NCBI RefSeq assembly: GCF_900105245.1
Contig: NZ_FNSZ01000001.1
Location: forward strand, 6,446,001 to 6,510,000
Origin: Streptomyces sp. 1222.5
Lineage (GTDB): Bacteria > Actinomycetota > Actinomycetes > Streptomycetales > Streptomycetaceae
Length of the DNA: 64,000 bases
Direction of reading: 5' to 3'
Positions 37,585 through 48,605 of this stretch are shown here, in pieces (position 1 is the first letter of the stretch; each line of letters opens with the position of its first letter). A model generated the notes under the pieces. That model saw only the letters and a program-made list of their open reading frames with translations, had not been told where the DNA came from and searched no databases. The position numbers and the translations under genes are program-made.

Positions 37585-38049
37585 TCACGCGTACGTCCAG
37601 CGCCACGCGTTGGAGCCGTAGGCGCACCTGATGCGGCTGCCGCTCGCGGTGGTGGTCGTCGCCCCGTGGTCGCTGTTCCGGCAGAACTGGCCCGCCGAGT
37701 AGCAGTTGCCCGCGTTGGAGACGATCGAGCAGGTGCCGGTGGGGGTGCCGGAACCGGTGCCGTTGGTGTCACTGCGCACCGTGCCGGAGGCGGCCCTCCT
37801 GGTGACGGTGACGGTCGGTCCGGGCTTCCTGACGGTCTTCGTCTTCGTGACCGTCGGCCCGGGCTCGGGCGAAGTGGTCACCGTGGCCGTCGCGGTGACG
37901 GTCACGGTGGGGCGGGGCGCCGGCGAGGCCGCCTCGGCCGCGCCGTCGTCCGCCGATCCGCAGCCGGCCGCACCGGCGGCCAGCAGGGCCACGCCCGCTG
38001 CCCACGCCCGCATGCGCCGGCTCGCGCTCTTGTACCTGTGCACGGTCAT
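37585..38049 (-). CDS. Small Thr/Val-repeat lipoprotein of unknown function
   Basis: 154 aa from the ATG at 38047-38049, GGGGAG just upstream. Signal peptide with lipobox AAGC (Cys30). Residues ~45-85 are a low-complexity spacer built from TVTVTA, TVTT and TVTKTKT units, which would hold the protein away from the membrane. The C-terminal ~50 residues carry four cysteines (CSIVSNAGNCYSAGQFC, RIRCAYGSNAWRWTYA) and look like a small disulphide-bonded domain. No function is known to me. It follows the LTD-domain gene by 20 bp and is probably co-transcribed. Confidence 0.7.
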   Translation of the reverse strand: MTVHRYKSASRRMRAWAAGVALLAAGAAGCGSADDGAAEAASPAPRPTVTVTATATVTTSPEPGPTVTKTKTVRKPGPTVTVTRRAASGTVRSDTNGTGSGTPTGTCSIVSNAGNCYSAGQFCRNSDHGATTTTASGSRIRCAYGSNAWRWTYA

Positions 38050-38069
38050 TCTCCCCGGATGACGTTCTG

Positions 38070-38561
38070 TCAGTGGAAGGAGATGTAGCCGTCGCCGTCG
38101 CGGTCGTTCTTCGACTTGGTGTAGGCGTGGGTGTCCGCGTGGGCGCCGGACGGCTTGGACAGGTAGATGGTGTCCTTGTCGTTGTTCCACATGAAGTTGC
38201 AGTTCTGGCGGTAGACGACGTTCTTGGCGTCCGAGTCGGTGCCGTGGCCGCCGCGCAGCTTCACGTAGTCGCCGGGCTCGAGGTAGTGGTTCGAGCGGAA
38301 GGTGAACCTGTTGCCGGTGGCGTCCTTGACGACGTAGCCCTTGAGGTTCACCTTCGCGGTGCGCGAGTAGTTCTTGATCGTCAGGTATTCGCTCTTGCTG
38401 TTGCCCGTGGTGCAGTTGTTCGAGTCCCGCCCCGGGGCGTCGTACTGGGCGCCCTTGATCTTCAGGGCCGAGGAGTACTCGGTGGCCTGGGCCGGAGCGG
38501 CGATGACGACGGCGAGCGTGCCGGCGGCGGCGGTGGCGGCCAGGGCGAAGCGTATGCGCAT
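38070..38561 (-). CDS. Secreted lamin-tail (LTD)-domain protein
   Basis: 163 aa from the ATG at 38559-38561, preceded by GAGGGGGG. Cleavable signal peptide MRIRFALAATAAAG...APAQA. The mature part has the LTD immunoglobulin-like pattern: ALKIKGAQYDAPGRDSN, SEYLTIKNYSRTAKVNLKGYVVKDATGNRFTF, LEPGDYVKLRGGHGTD, MWNNDKDTIYLSKPSG. Such domains are found in secreted, often cell-surface proteins; the function here is unknown. Ends DRDGDGYISF, a calcium-binding-like DxDxDG stretch. Likely one transcript with the lipoprotein gene downstream. Confidence 0.82.
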   Translation of the reverse strand: MRIRFALAATAAAGTLAVVIAAPAQATEYSSALKIKGAQYDAPGRDSNNCTTGNSKSEYLTIKNYSRTAKVNLKGYVVKDATGNRFTFRSNHYLEPGDYVKLRGGHGTDSDAKNVVYRQNCNFMWNNDKDTIYLSKPSGAHADTHAYTKSKNDRDGDGYISFH

Positions 38562-38680
38562 GAGGTCCCCCCTCAGTGGTGCGATCGGTGCGTCCTGGAG
38601 CTTACACAAAAGTTGAGTGCTGTATGAATATTTCGTGGAGAGCGTGAAGAACTCGCTGAGGGGGAGTCAGCGCACAACGA

Positions 38681-38715
38681 CGAGGGCGGCAGGGAGTCGT
38701 TCCCTGCCGCCCTCG
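38681..38715. terminator. Strong terminator near the end of pgl
   Basis: Perfect 15-bp stem (38681-38695 with 38701-38715) and a 5-nt loop, 50 bp past the pgl stop. It terminates the pentose-phosphate operon. Confidence 0.85.
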
Positions 38716-38722
38716 TTCCACG

Positions 38723-38769
38723 GCGATTCAGCGATTCAGCGGTTCACCCGTTCACCGTCTCACGGTTCA
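38723..38769 (-). repeat. Degenerate 8-bp tandem repeat after pgl
   Basis: Five consecutive octamers ending in TCA plus a partial one: GCGATTCA, GCGATTCA, GCGGTTCA, CCCGTTCA, CCGTCTCA, CGGTTCA. It ends in the pgl stop codon (38767-38769), so a TCA/TGA repeat unit places several stop-like triplets in a row on the minus strand. Confidence 0.6.
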
Positions 38770-39549
38770 CGGTGAAGCCGGCGGATACAGCGACCGCGGC
38801 AACTGCGAAGCCGCGGCCGAGTCCAGCAGCCACAGGGTGCGCGAACGGCCGTACGCACCCGCGGCCGGCGCCTGGATCTCGCCCGCTCCCGACAGCGCGA
38901 TGGCCGCCGCCTCCGCCTTGTCCTCGCCGGCCGCGAGCAGCCACACCTCGCGGGCCGACCGGATCGCCGGAAGGGTCAGGCTGATCCGGGTGGGCGGCGG
39001 CTTGGGCGCGCCGTGCACCCCGACCACCGTCCGCTCGGTCTCCCGCACGGCCGGCATCTCCGGGAAGAGCGAGGCCACATGGGTGTCCGGACCGACGCCC
39101 AGCATCAGCACGTCGAAGGACGGCACCGGCCCGTGGTCCTGCGGTCCGGCCGCCTTCGCCAGCTCCACCGCGTAGGCCTCCGCCGCCGCCTCGACGTCCG
39201 TGCCGTACGGACCGTCGGAGGCGGGCATCGCGTGCACGCGCTCCGGGTCCAGCGGCACCGAGTCCAGCAGCGCCTCACGGGCCTGCGTGACATTGCGCTC
39301 GGGGTCGCCCTCCGGGAGGAAGCGCTCGTCGCCCCACCACAGGTCCAGCCGGCCCCAGTCCACGGCGTCGCGGGCGGGCGCCGCCGCCAGCGCGGCCAGC
39401 AGGCCGTTGCCGTTGCGGCCGCCCGTGAGGACCACGGACGCGGCGCCCCGGGAGGCCTGCGCGTCCACGATCTTCGTGATCAGGCGGGCCGCGGCGGCCT
39501 GCGCCATCAGTTCCTTGTCGTGGTGGACGACCAGCTGCGGAGTGTTCAC
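38767..39549 (-). CDS. pgl: 6-phosphogluconolactonase
   Basis: 260 aa, GTG start that overlaps the opcA stop (GTGA). Hydrolyses 6-phosphogluconolactone, second step of the oxidative pentose-phosphate pathway. SVVLTGGRNGNGLLAAL, LWWGDERFLPEGDPERNVTQAREALL and FDVLMLGVGPDTHVASLFP are the DevB/Pgl signatures. Last gene of tkt-tal-zwf-opcA-pgl. Confidence 0.96.
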   Translation of the reverse strand: MNTPQLVVHHDKELMAQAAAARLITKIVDAQASRGAASVVLTGGRNGNGLLAALAAAPARDAVDWGRLDLWWGDERFLPEGDPERNVTQAREALLDSVPLDPERVHAMPASDGPYGTDVEAAAEAYAVELAKAAGPQDHGPVPSFDVLMLGVGPDTHVASLFPEMPAVRETERTVVGVHGAPKPPPTRISLTLPAIRSAREVWLLAAGEDKAEAAAIALSGAGEIQAPAAGAYGRSRTLWLLDSAAASQLPRSLYPPASP

Positions 39550-40634
39550 TTCGCCGCCGCCTTCCTCGCGGGTGCCTTCTTCGCGGTCTTGGCCGCGGCC
39601 TTCTTCGCCGGAGCCTTCGCGGCCTCCTCGACCGGCTGCGGCTCCGCGACCGTCTCGTCACCGGACCCGGCCGAGCGCCCGGCGGGTTGCTCCGCGGACT
39701 GCTCGGGGACGGTGCCGAGGCGCTCCACGCCGTAGCGCAGGGCCGACGCGTAGGTGTCGTCCGGGTCGAGCCGGCGCAGCTCCTCCGCGATCAGCTCGGC
39801 GGTGTCCCGCCGCTTCAGCGCCACCGCGCGGGCCGGCTGGCCCTCGATGGACAGCGTGGCCAGCGAGCCGTCCGCACGGTCCAGGGCGATCGGACCGCTG
39901 GTCGTCTCCATCCGGACCGCGGTGAGGCCCGGACCGTCCGACAGCGACCGCTTCACCGGCACGTCCAGCCGGTCCGCCAGCCACATCGCGAGCAGCTCGC
40001 AGCTCGGGTTGAACTCCTCGCCCTCCACCTCGACCGCCCGCACCTCGCAGGTGACCTGGTCCAGGGCCGCCGCGAGCATGGAGCGCCACGGGGTGATCCG
40101 GGTCCAGGACAGGTCGGTGTCGCCGGGCGTGTAGGCCGCGGCACGGGCGGACAGCTCCCGCACCGGCTGCTCGGCGGCGTAGGTGTCGGTCACCCGGCGC
40201 TGGGCGAGCGCGCCCAGCGGGTCCTTCGCCGGGTCCAGCGGGGCGTTCACCGGCCACCACACGACGACCGGCGCGTCCGGCAGCAGCAGCGGCAGGACGA
40301 CCGAGTCGGCGTGGCCGACGATCTCGCCGTACAGCCGGAGCACGACCGTCTCGCCGGTGCCCGCGTCCGCGCCCACCCGCACCTCGGCGTCGAGGCGGGA
40401 GGAGGTGCGGTCGCGCGGGGTGCGGGAGACCCGCTTGACGACCACCAGCGTGCGCGAGGGGTGCTCGCGCGACGCGTCGTTGGCGGCCTTCAGGGCGTCG
40501 TAGGCGTTCTCCTCGTCGGTGACGATGACGAGGGTCAGGACCATGCCGACGGCGGGGGTGCCGATGGCACGGCGGCCCTGGACGAGCGCCTTGTTGATCT
40601 CGCCGGCGGTGGTCTCGGTCAGATCCATCTTCAT
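39546..40634 (-). CDS. opcA: Glucose-6-phosphate dehydrogenase assembly protein OpcA
   Basis: 362 aa. OpcA is the actinobacterial/cyanobacterial partner needed for active G6PDH. Core VLTLVIVTDEENAYDALKAANDASREHPSRTLVVV, APVVVWWPVNAPLDP, and SWTRITPWRSMLAAALD match the family. The ATG overlaps the zwf stop (ATGA), giving fixed stoichiometry with its target. The last ~45 residues form a Pro/Glu then Lys/Ala-rich tail (AKKAAAKTAKKAPARKAAAK), similar in style to the UvrA tail and likely to bind nucleic acid or be flexible. Confidence 0.95.
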   Translation of the reverse strand: MKMDLTETTAGEINKALVQGRRAIGTPAVGMVLTLVIVTDEENAYDALKAANDASREHPSRTLVVVKRVSRTPRDRTSSRLDAEVRVGADAGTGETVVLRLYGEIVGHADSVVLPLLLPDAPVVVWWPVNAPLDPAKDPLGALAQRRVTDTYAAEQPVRELSARAAAYTPGDTDLSWTRITPWRSMLAAALDQVTCEVRAVEVEGEEFNPSCELLAMWLADRLDVPVKRSLSDGPGLTAVRMETTSGPIALDRADGSLATLSIEGQPARAVALKRRDTAELIAEELRRLDPDDTYASALRYGVERLGTVPEQSAEQPAGRSAGSGDETVAEPQPVEEAAKAPAKKAAAKTAKKAPARKAAAK

Positions 40635-42169
40635 GGCCGGCGCCAGCTCCGTCCGTCTCGTGCGAGCATCTCGTCCGCCTCCACGGGGCCCCAGGTCCCC
40701 GACGGGTACTGGGCGGGCCTGCCGTGCTTGTCCCAGTACTCCTCGATCGGGTCGAGGATCTTCCAGGACAGCTCGACCTCCTCCGTGCGCGGGAAGAGGT
40801 TGGCGTCGCCCAGCAGCACGTCCAGGATCAGGCGCTCGTACGCCTCGGGGCTGGACTCGGTGAAGGACTCGCCGTAGGCGAAGTCCATGGAGACGTCCCG
40901 GATCTCCATCGAGGTGCCCGGCACCTTGGAACCGAAGCGGACCGTGATGCCCTCGTCCGGCTGGACGCGGATCACGATCGCGTTCTGGCCCAGCTCCTCC
41001 GTCGCCGTGTGGTCGAAGGGGGAGTGCGGGGCCCGCTGGAAGACCACCGCGATCTCCGTCACCCGGCGGCCGAGCCGCTTGCCGGTGCGCAGATAGAAGG
41101 GGACGCCCGCCCAGCGGCGGTTGTCGATCTCCAGCTTGATCGCGGCGAACGTGTCGGTCTTCGACTTCGGGTCGATGCCCTCCTCTTCCAGGTAGCCGAT
41201 GACCTTCTCGCCGCCCTGCCAGCCGCCCGCGTACTGCCCGCGCACCGTCGACCTGCCCAGGTCCTTCGGCAGCCGTACGGCGCCGAGCACCTTCTCCTTC
41301 TCGGCGGCCAGTGCGTCCGCGCCGAAGGAGGCGGGCTCCTCCATGGCCGTCAGGGCCATGAGCTGGAGCAGGTGGTTCTGGATGACGTCACGGGCGGCGC
41401 CGATGCCGTCGTAGTAGCCGGCCCGGCCGCCGATGCCGATGTCCTCGGCCATGGTGATCTGCACGTGGTCCACGAAGGACCGGTTCCAGATCGGCTCGAA
41501 CATCGTGTTGGCGAAGCGCAGCGCCAGTATGTTCTGGACGGTCTCCTTGCCGAGGTAGTGGTCGATCCGGAACACCTGGTCCGGCTCGAACACCTCGTGC
41601 ACGACCTTGTTCAGCTCCTCGGCCGACTTCAGGTCGTGGCCGAACGGCTTCTCGATGACCGCGCGCCGCCAGGATCCGCCGGACTGGTCGGCGAGACCGT
41701 GCTTCTTCAGCTGCTGGATGACCACCGGGAAGGAGCGGGGCGGCACCGACAGGTAGAAGGCGAAGTTGCCGCCCGTGCCCTGGGCCTTGTCCAGCTCCTC
41801 GATGGTGGCCCGGAGCCGCTCGAACGCCTCGTCGTCGTCGAAGGTGCCCTGGACGAAGCGCATCCCCTGGATGAGCTGCTGCCAGACCTCCTCGCGGAAC
41901 GGGGTGCGCGAGTGCTCCTTGACCGCGTCGTGGACGACCTCGGCGAAGTCCTCGTGCTCCCAGTCGCGGCGGGCGAAGCCCACCAGCGAGAAGCCCGGCG
42001 GCAGCAGCCCCCGGTTGGCGAGGTCGTACACCGCGGGCATCAGCTTCTTGCGGGACAGGTCGCCCGTGACGCCGAAGATGACCAGACCCGACGGCCCCGC
42101 GATACGCGGGAGCCGTCGGTCGGCCGGGTCACGAAGCGGGTTCGCTCCGGAACCGGAAACGGGTGACAA
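40631..42169 (-). CDS. zwf: Glucose-6-phosphate 1-dehydrogenase
   Basis: 512 aa. Oxidises glucose 6-phosphate with NADP+, the entry to the oxidative pentose-phosphate pathway. LVIFGVTGDLSRKKLMPAVYDL is the nucleotide-binding GxxGDLxxRK motif; RIDHYLGKETVQNI holds the catalytic His. The start is a TTG at 42167-42169: GGAGGG lies five bases upstream, no ATG/GTG is available before the nucleotide-binding motif, and it begins one base past the tal stop. A TTG start would lower translation relative to tal. Confidence 0.97.
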   Translation of the reverse strand: MSPVSGSGANPLRDPADRRLPRIAGPSGLVIFGVTGDLSRKKLMPAVYDLANRGLLPPGFSLVGFARRDWEHEDFAEVVHDAVKEHSRTPFREEVWQQLIQGMRFVQGTFDDDEAFERLRATIEELDKAQGTGGNFAFYLSVPPRSFPVVIQQLKKHGLADQSGGSWRRAVIEKPFGHDLKSAEELNKVVHEVFEPDQVFRIDHYLGKETVQNILALRFANTMFEPIWNRSFVDHVQITMAEDIGIGGRAGYYDGIGAARDVIQNHLLQLMALTAMEEPASFGADALAAEKEKVLGAVRLPKDLGRSTVRGQYAGGWQGGEKVIGYLEEEGIDPKSKTDTFAAIKLEIDNRRWAGVPFYLRTGKRLGRRVTEIAVVFQRAPHSPFDHTATEELGQNAIVIRVQPDEGITVRFGSKVPGTSMEIRDVSMDFAYGESFTESSPEAYERLILDVLLGDANLFPRTEEVELSWKILDPIEEYWDKHGRPAQYPSGTWGPVEADEMLARDGRSWRRP

Positions 42170-42170
42170 G

Positions 42171-43289
42171 TCAGCCCTCCGTGGGGGCGAGGCGCTCGAG
42201 CTCCGCCTGGGTGGACTTCAGCAGGTCGTTCCAGGACGCCTCGAACTTCTGGACGCCCTCGTCCTCCAGCACCTGGACCACGTCGTCGTACGCGATGCCC
42301 AGCTTCTCCAGCGCGTCGAGGTCGGCGCGAGCCTGCTCGTACGTGCCGGAGACGGTGTCGCCGGTGATCTCGCCGTGGTCCTCGGTGGCCTCCAGGGTGG
42401 CCTCCGGCATGGTGTTGACCGTGTTCGGCGCGACCAGCTCGGTGACGTACAGGGTGTCCGAGTACGCCGGGTCCTTGACGCCGGTCGACGCCCACAGCGG
42501 ACGCTGCTTGTTGGCGCCCGCCTTCTCCAGCGCGTTCCAGCGGTCGGAGGAGAAGACCTCCTCGTACGCCTGGTAGGCGAGACGGGCGTTGGCGACGGCG
42601 GCCTTGCCGCGCAGCGCCTTGGCCTCGTCGGTGCCGATGCCGTCCAGGCGCTTGTCGATCTCGGTGTCCACGCGGGACACGAAGAAGGACGCCACGGAGT
42701 GGATCAGCGAGAGGTCCAGGCCCCGCTCCTTGGCCTTCTCCAGGCCGGAGAGGTAGGCGTCCATGACGGCCCGGTACCGCTCCAGGGAGAAGATCAGGGT
42801 GACGTTGACGCTGATGCCGTGGCCGATCGTCGACGTGATCGCCGGCAGGCCCGCCTTGGTGGCCGGGATCTTGATCAGGGTGTTCGGGCGGTCGACGAGC
42901 CAGGCGAGCTGCTTGGCCTCGGCGACGGTCGCCTTCTCGTTGTGCGCGAGGCGCGGGTCGACCTCGATGGAGACCCGGCCGTCCTTGCCGCCGGTGGCGT
43001 CGAAGACGGGGCGCAGGATGTCGGCGGCGTCGCGGACGTCCGCCGTGGTGATCATGCGGATGGCCTCTTCCACGGTGACCTTGCGGGCGGCGAGGTCCGA
43101 GAGCTGCTGGTCGTAGCCGTCGCCCTGGGAGATCGCCTTCTGGAAGATCGTCGGGTTGGTGGTGACGCCCACGACGTGCTGCTGGTCGATCAGCTCGGCG
43201 AGGTTGCCGGACGTGATCCGCTTGCGCGACAGGTCGTCCAGCCAGATCGCGACGCCCTCCTCGGAGAGGCGCTTGAGTGCGTCTGTCAT
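42171..43289 (-). CDS. tal: Transaldolase
   Basis: 372 aa from the ATG at 43287-43289 with AGGAGAT upstream. Moves a dihydroxyacetone unit between sugar phosphates. Schiff-base Lys is in [25 protein letters not shown] and [12 protein letters not shown] are family motifs. The length matches the long actinobacterial/cyanobacterial type 2 transaldolases. 32 bp after tkt, immediately before zwf. Confidence 0.97.
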   Translation of the reverse strand: MTDALKRLSEEGVAIWLDDLSRKRITSGNLAELIDQQHVVGVTTNPTIFQKAISQGDGYDQQLSDLAARKVTVEEAIRMITTADVRDAADILRPVFDATGGKDGRVSIEVDPRLAHNEKATVAEAKQLAWLVDRPNTLIKIPATKAGLPAITSTIGHGISVNVTLIFSLERYRAVMDAYLSGLEKAKERGLDLSLIHSVASFFVSRVDTEIDKRLDGIGTDEAKALRGKAAVANARLAYQAYEEVFSSDRWNALEKAGANKQRPLWASTGVKDPAYSDTLYVTELVAPNTVNTMPEATLEATEDHGEITGDTVSGTYEQARADLDALEKLGIAYDDVVQVLEDEGVQKFEASWNDLLKSTQAELERLAPTEG

Positions 43290-43321
43290 GGAATTACATC
43301 TCCTACGTGTCGATATGAGCG

Positions 43322-45409
<2,088 letters not shown>

Positions 45410-45772
45410 CCTGGGTCAGGGCTCCTCTCCACATGTCGGTCGCCGGTCTTCGGGGCATGCCCGCGACCCGGCCGCCGGCGTGCTTCTGCCCGCCGGCCGT
45501 TGTCGAGCCTACCCCCGTGAGGACGTGCGTTTTTTCGAGTGTTTCCAGACTGCCGGGAGTCCGTGCGATCCGCCTCCCGACTGGCCGGGAAGGCATTCGG
45601 CACATGAATACGGAGGCGCTCATCTGACTGCTCAATCGAGCCCGAATGCGACCGATGAGCGACCGCCGTCAACACGAGCCCACCCCCGCGAAGGCCGGGG
45701 TATGGGCAACGTCTAAAGTGGCGTGGTACGCGCGAGCCTTTACCGGGACCTCACACGGGGGGGCTTGCTGGG
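45410..45772. other. Intergenic region, 363 bp, between divergent tkt and ctaB
   Basis: No gene is supported. Must contain promoters for both operons. On the minus strand TAGGCT (45506-45511) is a candidate -10 giving tkt a ~90-nt leader; on the plus strand TAAAGT (45714-45719) is a candidate -10 for ctaB. Neither has a clear -35. No strong hairpin was seen. Confidence 0.5.
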
Positions 45773-46744
45773 ATGTCTCTGTCAGGGGTGTGCGTGACGG
45801 CCGTCGAATCCCGTCCATCGGGTGTGCTCGGTGGTGCGAGCCAGGGCCCGGCTCATCGGCCGTTCGGGGCCCGTGTCAAGGCGTTCGTGGCGCTGACCAA
45901 GCCGCGGATCATCGAGCTGCTGCTCATCACCACCGTTCCGGTGATGTTCCTGGCGCAGCAGGGTGTGCCGGACCTGACGCTGGTCCTGCTGACCTGTGTC
46001 GGCGGGTACCTCTCGGCCGGCGGCGCCAACGCGCTCAACATGTACATCGACCGGGACATCGACGCCCTGATGGACCGCACCTCGCAGCGGCCGCTGGTCA
46101 CCGGCATGGTGAGCCCGGTCGAGTGCCTGGTCTTCGGCATCACTCTCGCGGTCGTCTCGACGCTGCTGTTCGGATTCACCGTCAACTGGCTGAGCGCCTG
46201 GCTCTCGCTCGGGGCCCTCCTCTTCTACGTCGTCGTCTACACGATGATCCTCAAACGGCGTACGTCGCAGAACATCGTGTGGGGCGGCATCGCGGGCTGC
46301 CTCCCGGTGCTGATCGGCTGGTCCTCCGTCACGAACTCCATGTCGTGGGCGCCGGTCATCCTCTTCCTCGTCATGTTCTTCTGGACGCCGCCGCACTACT
46401 GGCCGCTGTCCATGAAGGTCAAGGACGACTACGCGCGCGTGGGCGTGCCGATGCTTCCCGTCATCGCCTCCAACAAGGTCGTCGCGCGGCAGATCGTCAT
46501 CTACAGCTGGGTGATGGTCGTCGTCTCCCTGCTGCTGACCCCGCTCGGCTACACGGGCTGGTTCTACACGGTGGTCGCCCTCGCCGCCGGCGGCTTCTGG
46601 CTCTGGGAGGCGCACGGCCTGCAGAACCGGGCGAAGGCCGAGGTGAGCGGCGCCAAGCTGAAGGAGATGCGTCTCTTCCACTGGTCGATCACCTACGTGT
46701 CGATCCTCTTCGTCGCCGTCGCGGTGGACCCCTTCCTCCGCTGA
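45773..46744 (+). CDS. ctaB: Protoheme IX farnesyltransferase (heme O synthase)
   Basis: 323 aa from the ATG at 45773, which has a G-run 8-9 bases upstream; a GTG at 45794 would also fit. Converts heme b to heme o for cytochrome oxidase. Polytopic membrane protein; the prenyl-diphosphate motif [15 protein letters not shown] and second motif [13 protein letters not shown] are intact, after [14 protein letters not shown]. Partner of ctaA at 49359-50360. A very strong terminator follows. Confidence 0.96.
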   Translation: MSLSGVCVTAVESRPSGVLGGASQGPAHRPFGARVKAFVALTKPRIIELLLITTVPVMFLAQQGVPDLTLVLLTCVGGYLSAGGANALNMYIDRDIDALMDRTSQRPLVTGMVSPVECLVFGITLAVVSTLLFGFTVNWLSAWLSLGALLFYVVVYTMILKRRTSQNIVWGGIAGCLPVLIGWSSVTNSMSWAPVILFLVMFFWTPPHYWPLSMKVKDDYARVGVPMLPVIASNKVVARQIVIYSWVMVVVSLLLTPLGYTGWFYTVVALAAGGFWLWEAHGLQNRAKAEVSGAKLKEMRLFHWSITYVSILFVAVAVDPFLR

Positions 46745-46759
46745 CGTCACCTTCTCTCC

Positions 46760-46803
46760 CGACGGGAGGGGTGCGTGGTCAAGGCCACGCACCCCTCCCG
46801 TCG
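46760..46803. terminator. Very strong terminator after ctaB
   Basis: Perfect 19-bp stem (46760-46778 with 46785-46803; arm CGACGGGAGGGGTGCGTGG) and a 6-nt loop, 15 bp after the ctaB stop. Confidence 0.9.
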
Positions 46804-46836
46804 CCGTTTGATCTACCCGTCGGTAGCATCCTGGCC

Positions 46837-47169
46837 ATGGCAGACACGCAGCAGGTTGACCCGAAGGCCGAAGCCAAGGCCGAGCGCAAGGTGGCGAAGC
46901 TCGCCCGGCAGATCAGCGCCTTCTCCAAGGCCCACGGCGGTGCCGAGGGCCAGGTGGCCCACATCGGAGAACGCGGCGCCCGTATCGTCCTCGTCGGCGA
47001 GGACGGCGGCTGGGGTGACCTGGTGGCCCCCACGTACGCCATCGCCGAGCAGGCGGTGGAGAAGTCCGGCATCACCGTGCACGAGTCCTTCGACGGCGAG
47101 TTCGCGGCGAAGGTGCGGACGGGGCCGTACGAGTGGAAGCGGATGGCCGGCATCCAGGTCGGCGGCTGA
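46837..47169 (+). CDS. Conserved hypothetical protein, Lys/Ala-rich N-terminus
   Basis: 110 aa from the ATG at 46837. N-terminal 30 residues are charged and helical (DPKAEAKAERKVAKLARQISAF), the rest mixed alpha/beta (RIVLVGEDGGWGDLVAPTYAIAEQAVEKSGITVHESF...YEWKRMAGIQVGG). No family is known to me; it looks like a small actinobacterial housekeeping protein. TAGCAT (46824-46829) ends seven bases before the ATG, suggesting a leaderless mRNA. It lies behind the ctaB terminator, so has its own promoter. Confidence 0.75.
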   Translation: MADTQQVDPKAEAKAERKVAKLARQISAFSKAHGGAEGQVAHIGERGARIVLVGEDGGWGDLVAPTYAIAEQAVEKSGITVHESFDGEFAAKVRTGPYEWKRMAGIQVGG

Positions 47170-47320
47170 GCGACGCGCACCGGAAGCGCGCGGAGCACCG
47201 CGCGTTCAACCACATACGGTCTCAACCCGCCAAAGAACCCGCAGTCCCGGGCTCGGCCGCGACCTCGCCCCCCCTTCACCCGTTAGGCCCGTCGAAGCCA
47301 GCGCCCGCGGGGAGGCCGGA

Positions 47321-48427
47321 ATGATCGAAACGCCGTCCCTCGTGGACCAGTACTGCCACGGCGTACTGCGCACCGAGCTGGGCCTCGGCACCTTCGAGGC
47401 CCAGCTGGCCCGCACCGAGGGGCCGCCGGCCCCGGGCACCACCCTCTTCGACACCCAGACGGGTTTCGCCGTACGGCGCTGGTGCCCGCCCCTGCTCGGC
47501 CTGGAGCCGCACTGCCCGCCGGCCCGCTACCTGGCCCGGCGCCGGGAACTGGGGGTCCTGGAAGCGGGCCGCCGACTGCTGCGGGGCAGCGGCATCACCA
47601 CCTATCTCGTCGACACCGGCCTGCCCGGCGACCTCACCGGACCCGCCGACATGGCCGGCGACGGCGACGCCGACGCCCGCGAGATCGTCCGGCTGGAACT
47701 GCTCGCCGAGCAGGTCGCCGACACCTCCGGCACCGTCGAGGCCTTCCTCGCCAACCTCGCCGAGTCCGTCCACGGCGCCGCCGCGACCGCGGTCGCCTTC
47801 ACCTCCGTCGCGGGCCTCAGACACGGCCTGGCTCTCGCGCCCGAGCCGCCCGGACCGGGAGAGGTGCGCGGCGCGGTGGGCCGCTGGCTGGCCGGACGGC
47901 GCGTCGGCGGGCCGCTGACCGACCCGGTGCTGCTGCGGCACGTGCTGTGGATCGCCGTCGCCTCCGGCCTGCCGCTGCAACTGCACGCGGGGCTCGGCGA
48001 GCCGGCCTCCCGCATCGACCGTACGGACCCGGTGCTGCTCACCGACTTCGTGCGGGCCACGGCCGGACTCGGCACCGACCTGATCCTGCTGCACGGCTAC
48101 CCGTACCACCGCCACGCCGCCCATCTGGCGGGCGTCTTCCCGCACGTCTACGCCGACTCGGGCGCGGCGCTCGTGCGCACCGGCGCCCGCGCGGCCACGG
48201 TCCTCGCCGAGATCATGGAGCTGGCGCCCTTCGGCAAGATCCTGTTCTCGACCGGCGCCCACGGACTGCCCGAGCTGCACGTCGTCGGCGCCCGGCTCTT
48301 CCGCGAGGCGCTGGGCCGGGTCCTCGGCACCTGGGTCGCCGACGGCGCCTGGTCCCTGGAGGACGCGCAACGAGTGGCCCGGCTGATCGCGGCGGACAAC
48401 GCGCGGCGCGTGTACGGGCTGGGATGA
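47321..48427 (+). CDS. Amidohydrolase-family protein (FluG N-terminal-like)
   Basis: 368 aa, ATG with GGAGG upstream. Metal-site pattern of the amidohydrolase_2 group: the start SLVDQYCHGVLR (Asp and His), VASGLPLQLHAGLGEP (His), DLILLHGYPYHRHAAHLA (His), and FGKILFSTGAHGLPELHVVGA (near the final catalytic residue). Related proteins are fused or adjacent to glutamine-synthetase-like genes (FluG type), but no such neighbour is here. Substrate unknown; cytoplasmic. A 59-bp tandem repeat starts at its stop codon. Confidence 0.78.
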   Translation: MIETPSLVDQYCHGVLRTELGLGTFEAQLARTEGPPAPGTTLFDTQTGFAVRRWCPPLLGLEPHCPPARYLARRRELGVLEAGRRLLRGSGITTYLVDTGLPGDLTGPADMAGDGDADAREIVRLELLAEQVADTSGTVEAFLANLAESVHGAAATAVAFTSVAGLRHGLALAPEPPGPGEVRGAVGRWLAGRRVGGPLTDPVLLRHVLWIAVASGLPLQLHAGLGEPASRIDRTDPVLLTDFVRATAGLGTDLILLHGYPYHRHAAHLAGVFPHVYADSGAALVRTGARAATVLAEIMELAPFGKILFSTGAHGLPELHVVGARLFREALGRVLGTWVADGAWSLEDAQRVARLIAADNARRVYGLG

Positions 48428-48568
48428 AACCGGTGCCGGCCGCAGGCCCGCCGTTCGGTACGGCCGCGACCCGTGTCGGCAGGCGAAACCGGTGTCGGCC
48501 GAGGGCCCGTCGTACGGTCCGGCCGCGACCCGCGTCGGCGGGCGCCCGTCGTTCGGGCCGAAACGCCC
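48426..48568 (+). repeat. 59-bp tandem repeat between amidohydrolase and nucleotidyltransferase genes
   Basis: Two full copies, 48426-48484 and 48485-48543, each starting GAAACCGGTG and differing at 8 of 59 positions (~86% identity), followed by a partial third copy of the middle part (GCCCGTCGTTCGGGCC from 48544). It begins within the stop codon of the amidohydrolase gene and fills most of the intergenic space. Neither copy has a hairpin strong enough to be a terminator. Confidence 0.8.
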
Positions 48569-48605
48569 CCTGTACCGGGACGCGCCCGCTGTACAGACTG
48601 AGCCG

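Noticed and set aside
26394-38561. Whole 12-kb segment as a genomic island between pgi and pgl
   Set aside because: No integrase, transposase, tRNA or flanking direct repeats were seen, and base composition stays typical, so island status is not supported beyond its accessory-type content.
38723-38769. Possible CRISPR-like array
   Set aside because: Repeats are 8 bp with no spacers; it is a simple degenerate tandem repeat.
48426-48543. Possible small gene or CRISPR in the 59-bp repeat
   Set aside because: Copies are directly adjacent without spacers and the frames give Pro/Arg/Gly text with no start signal.
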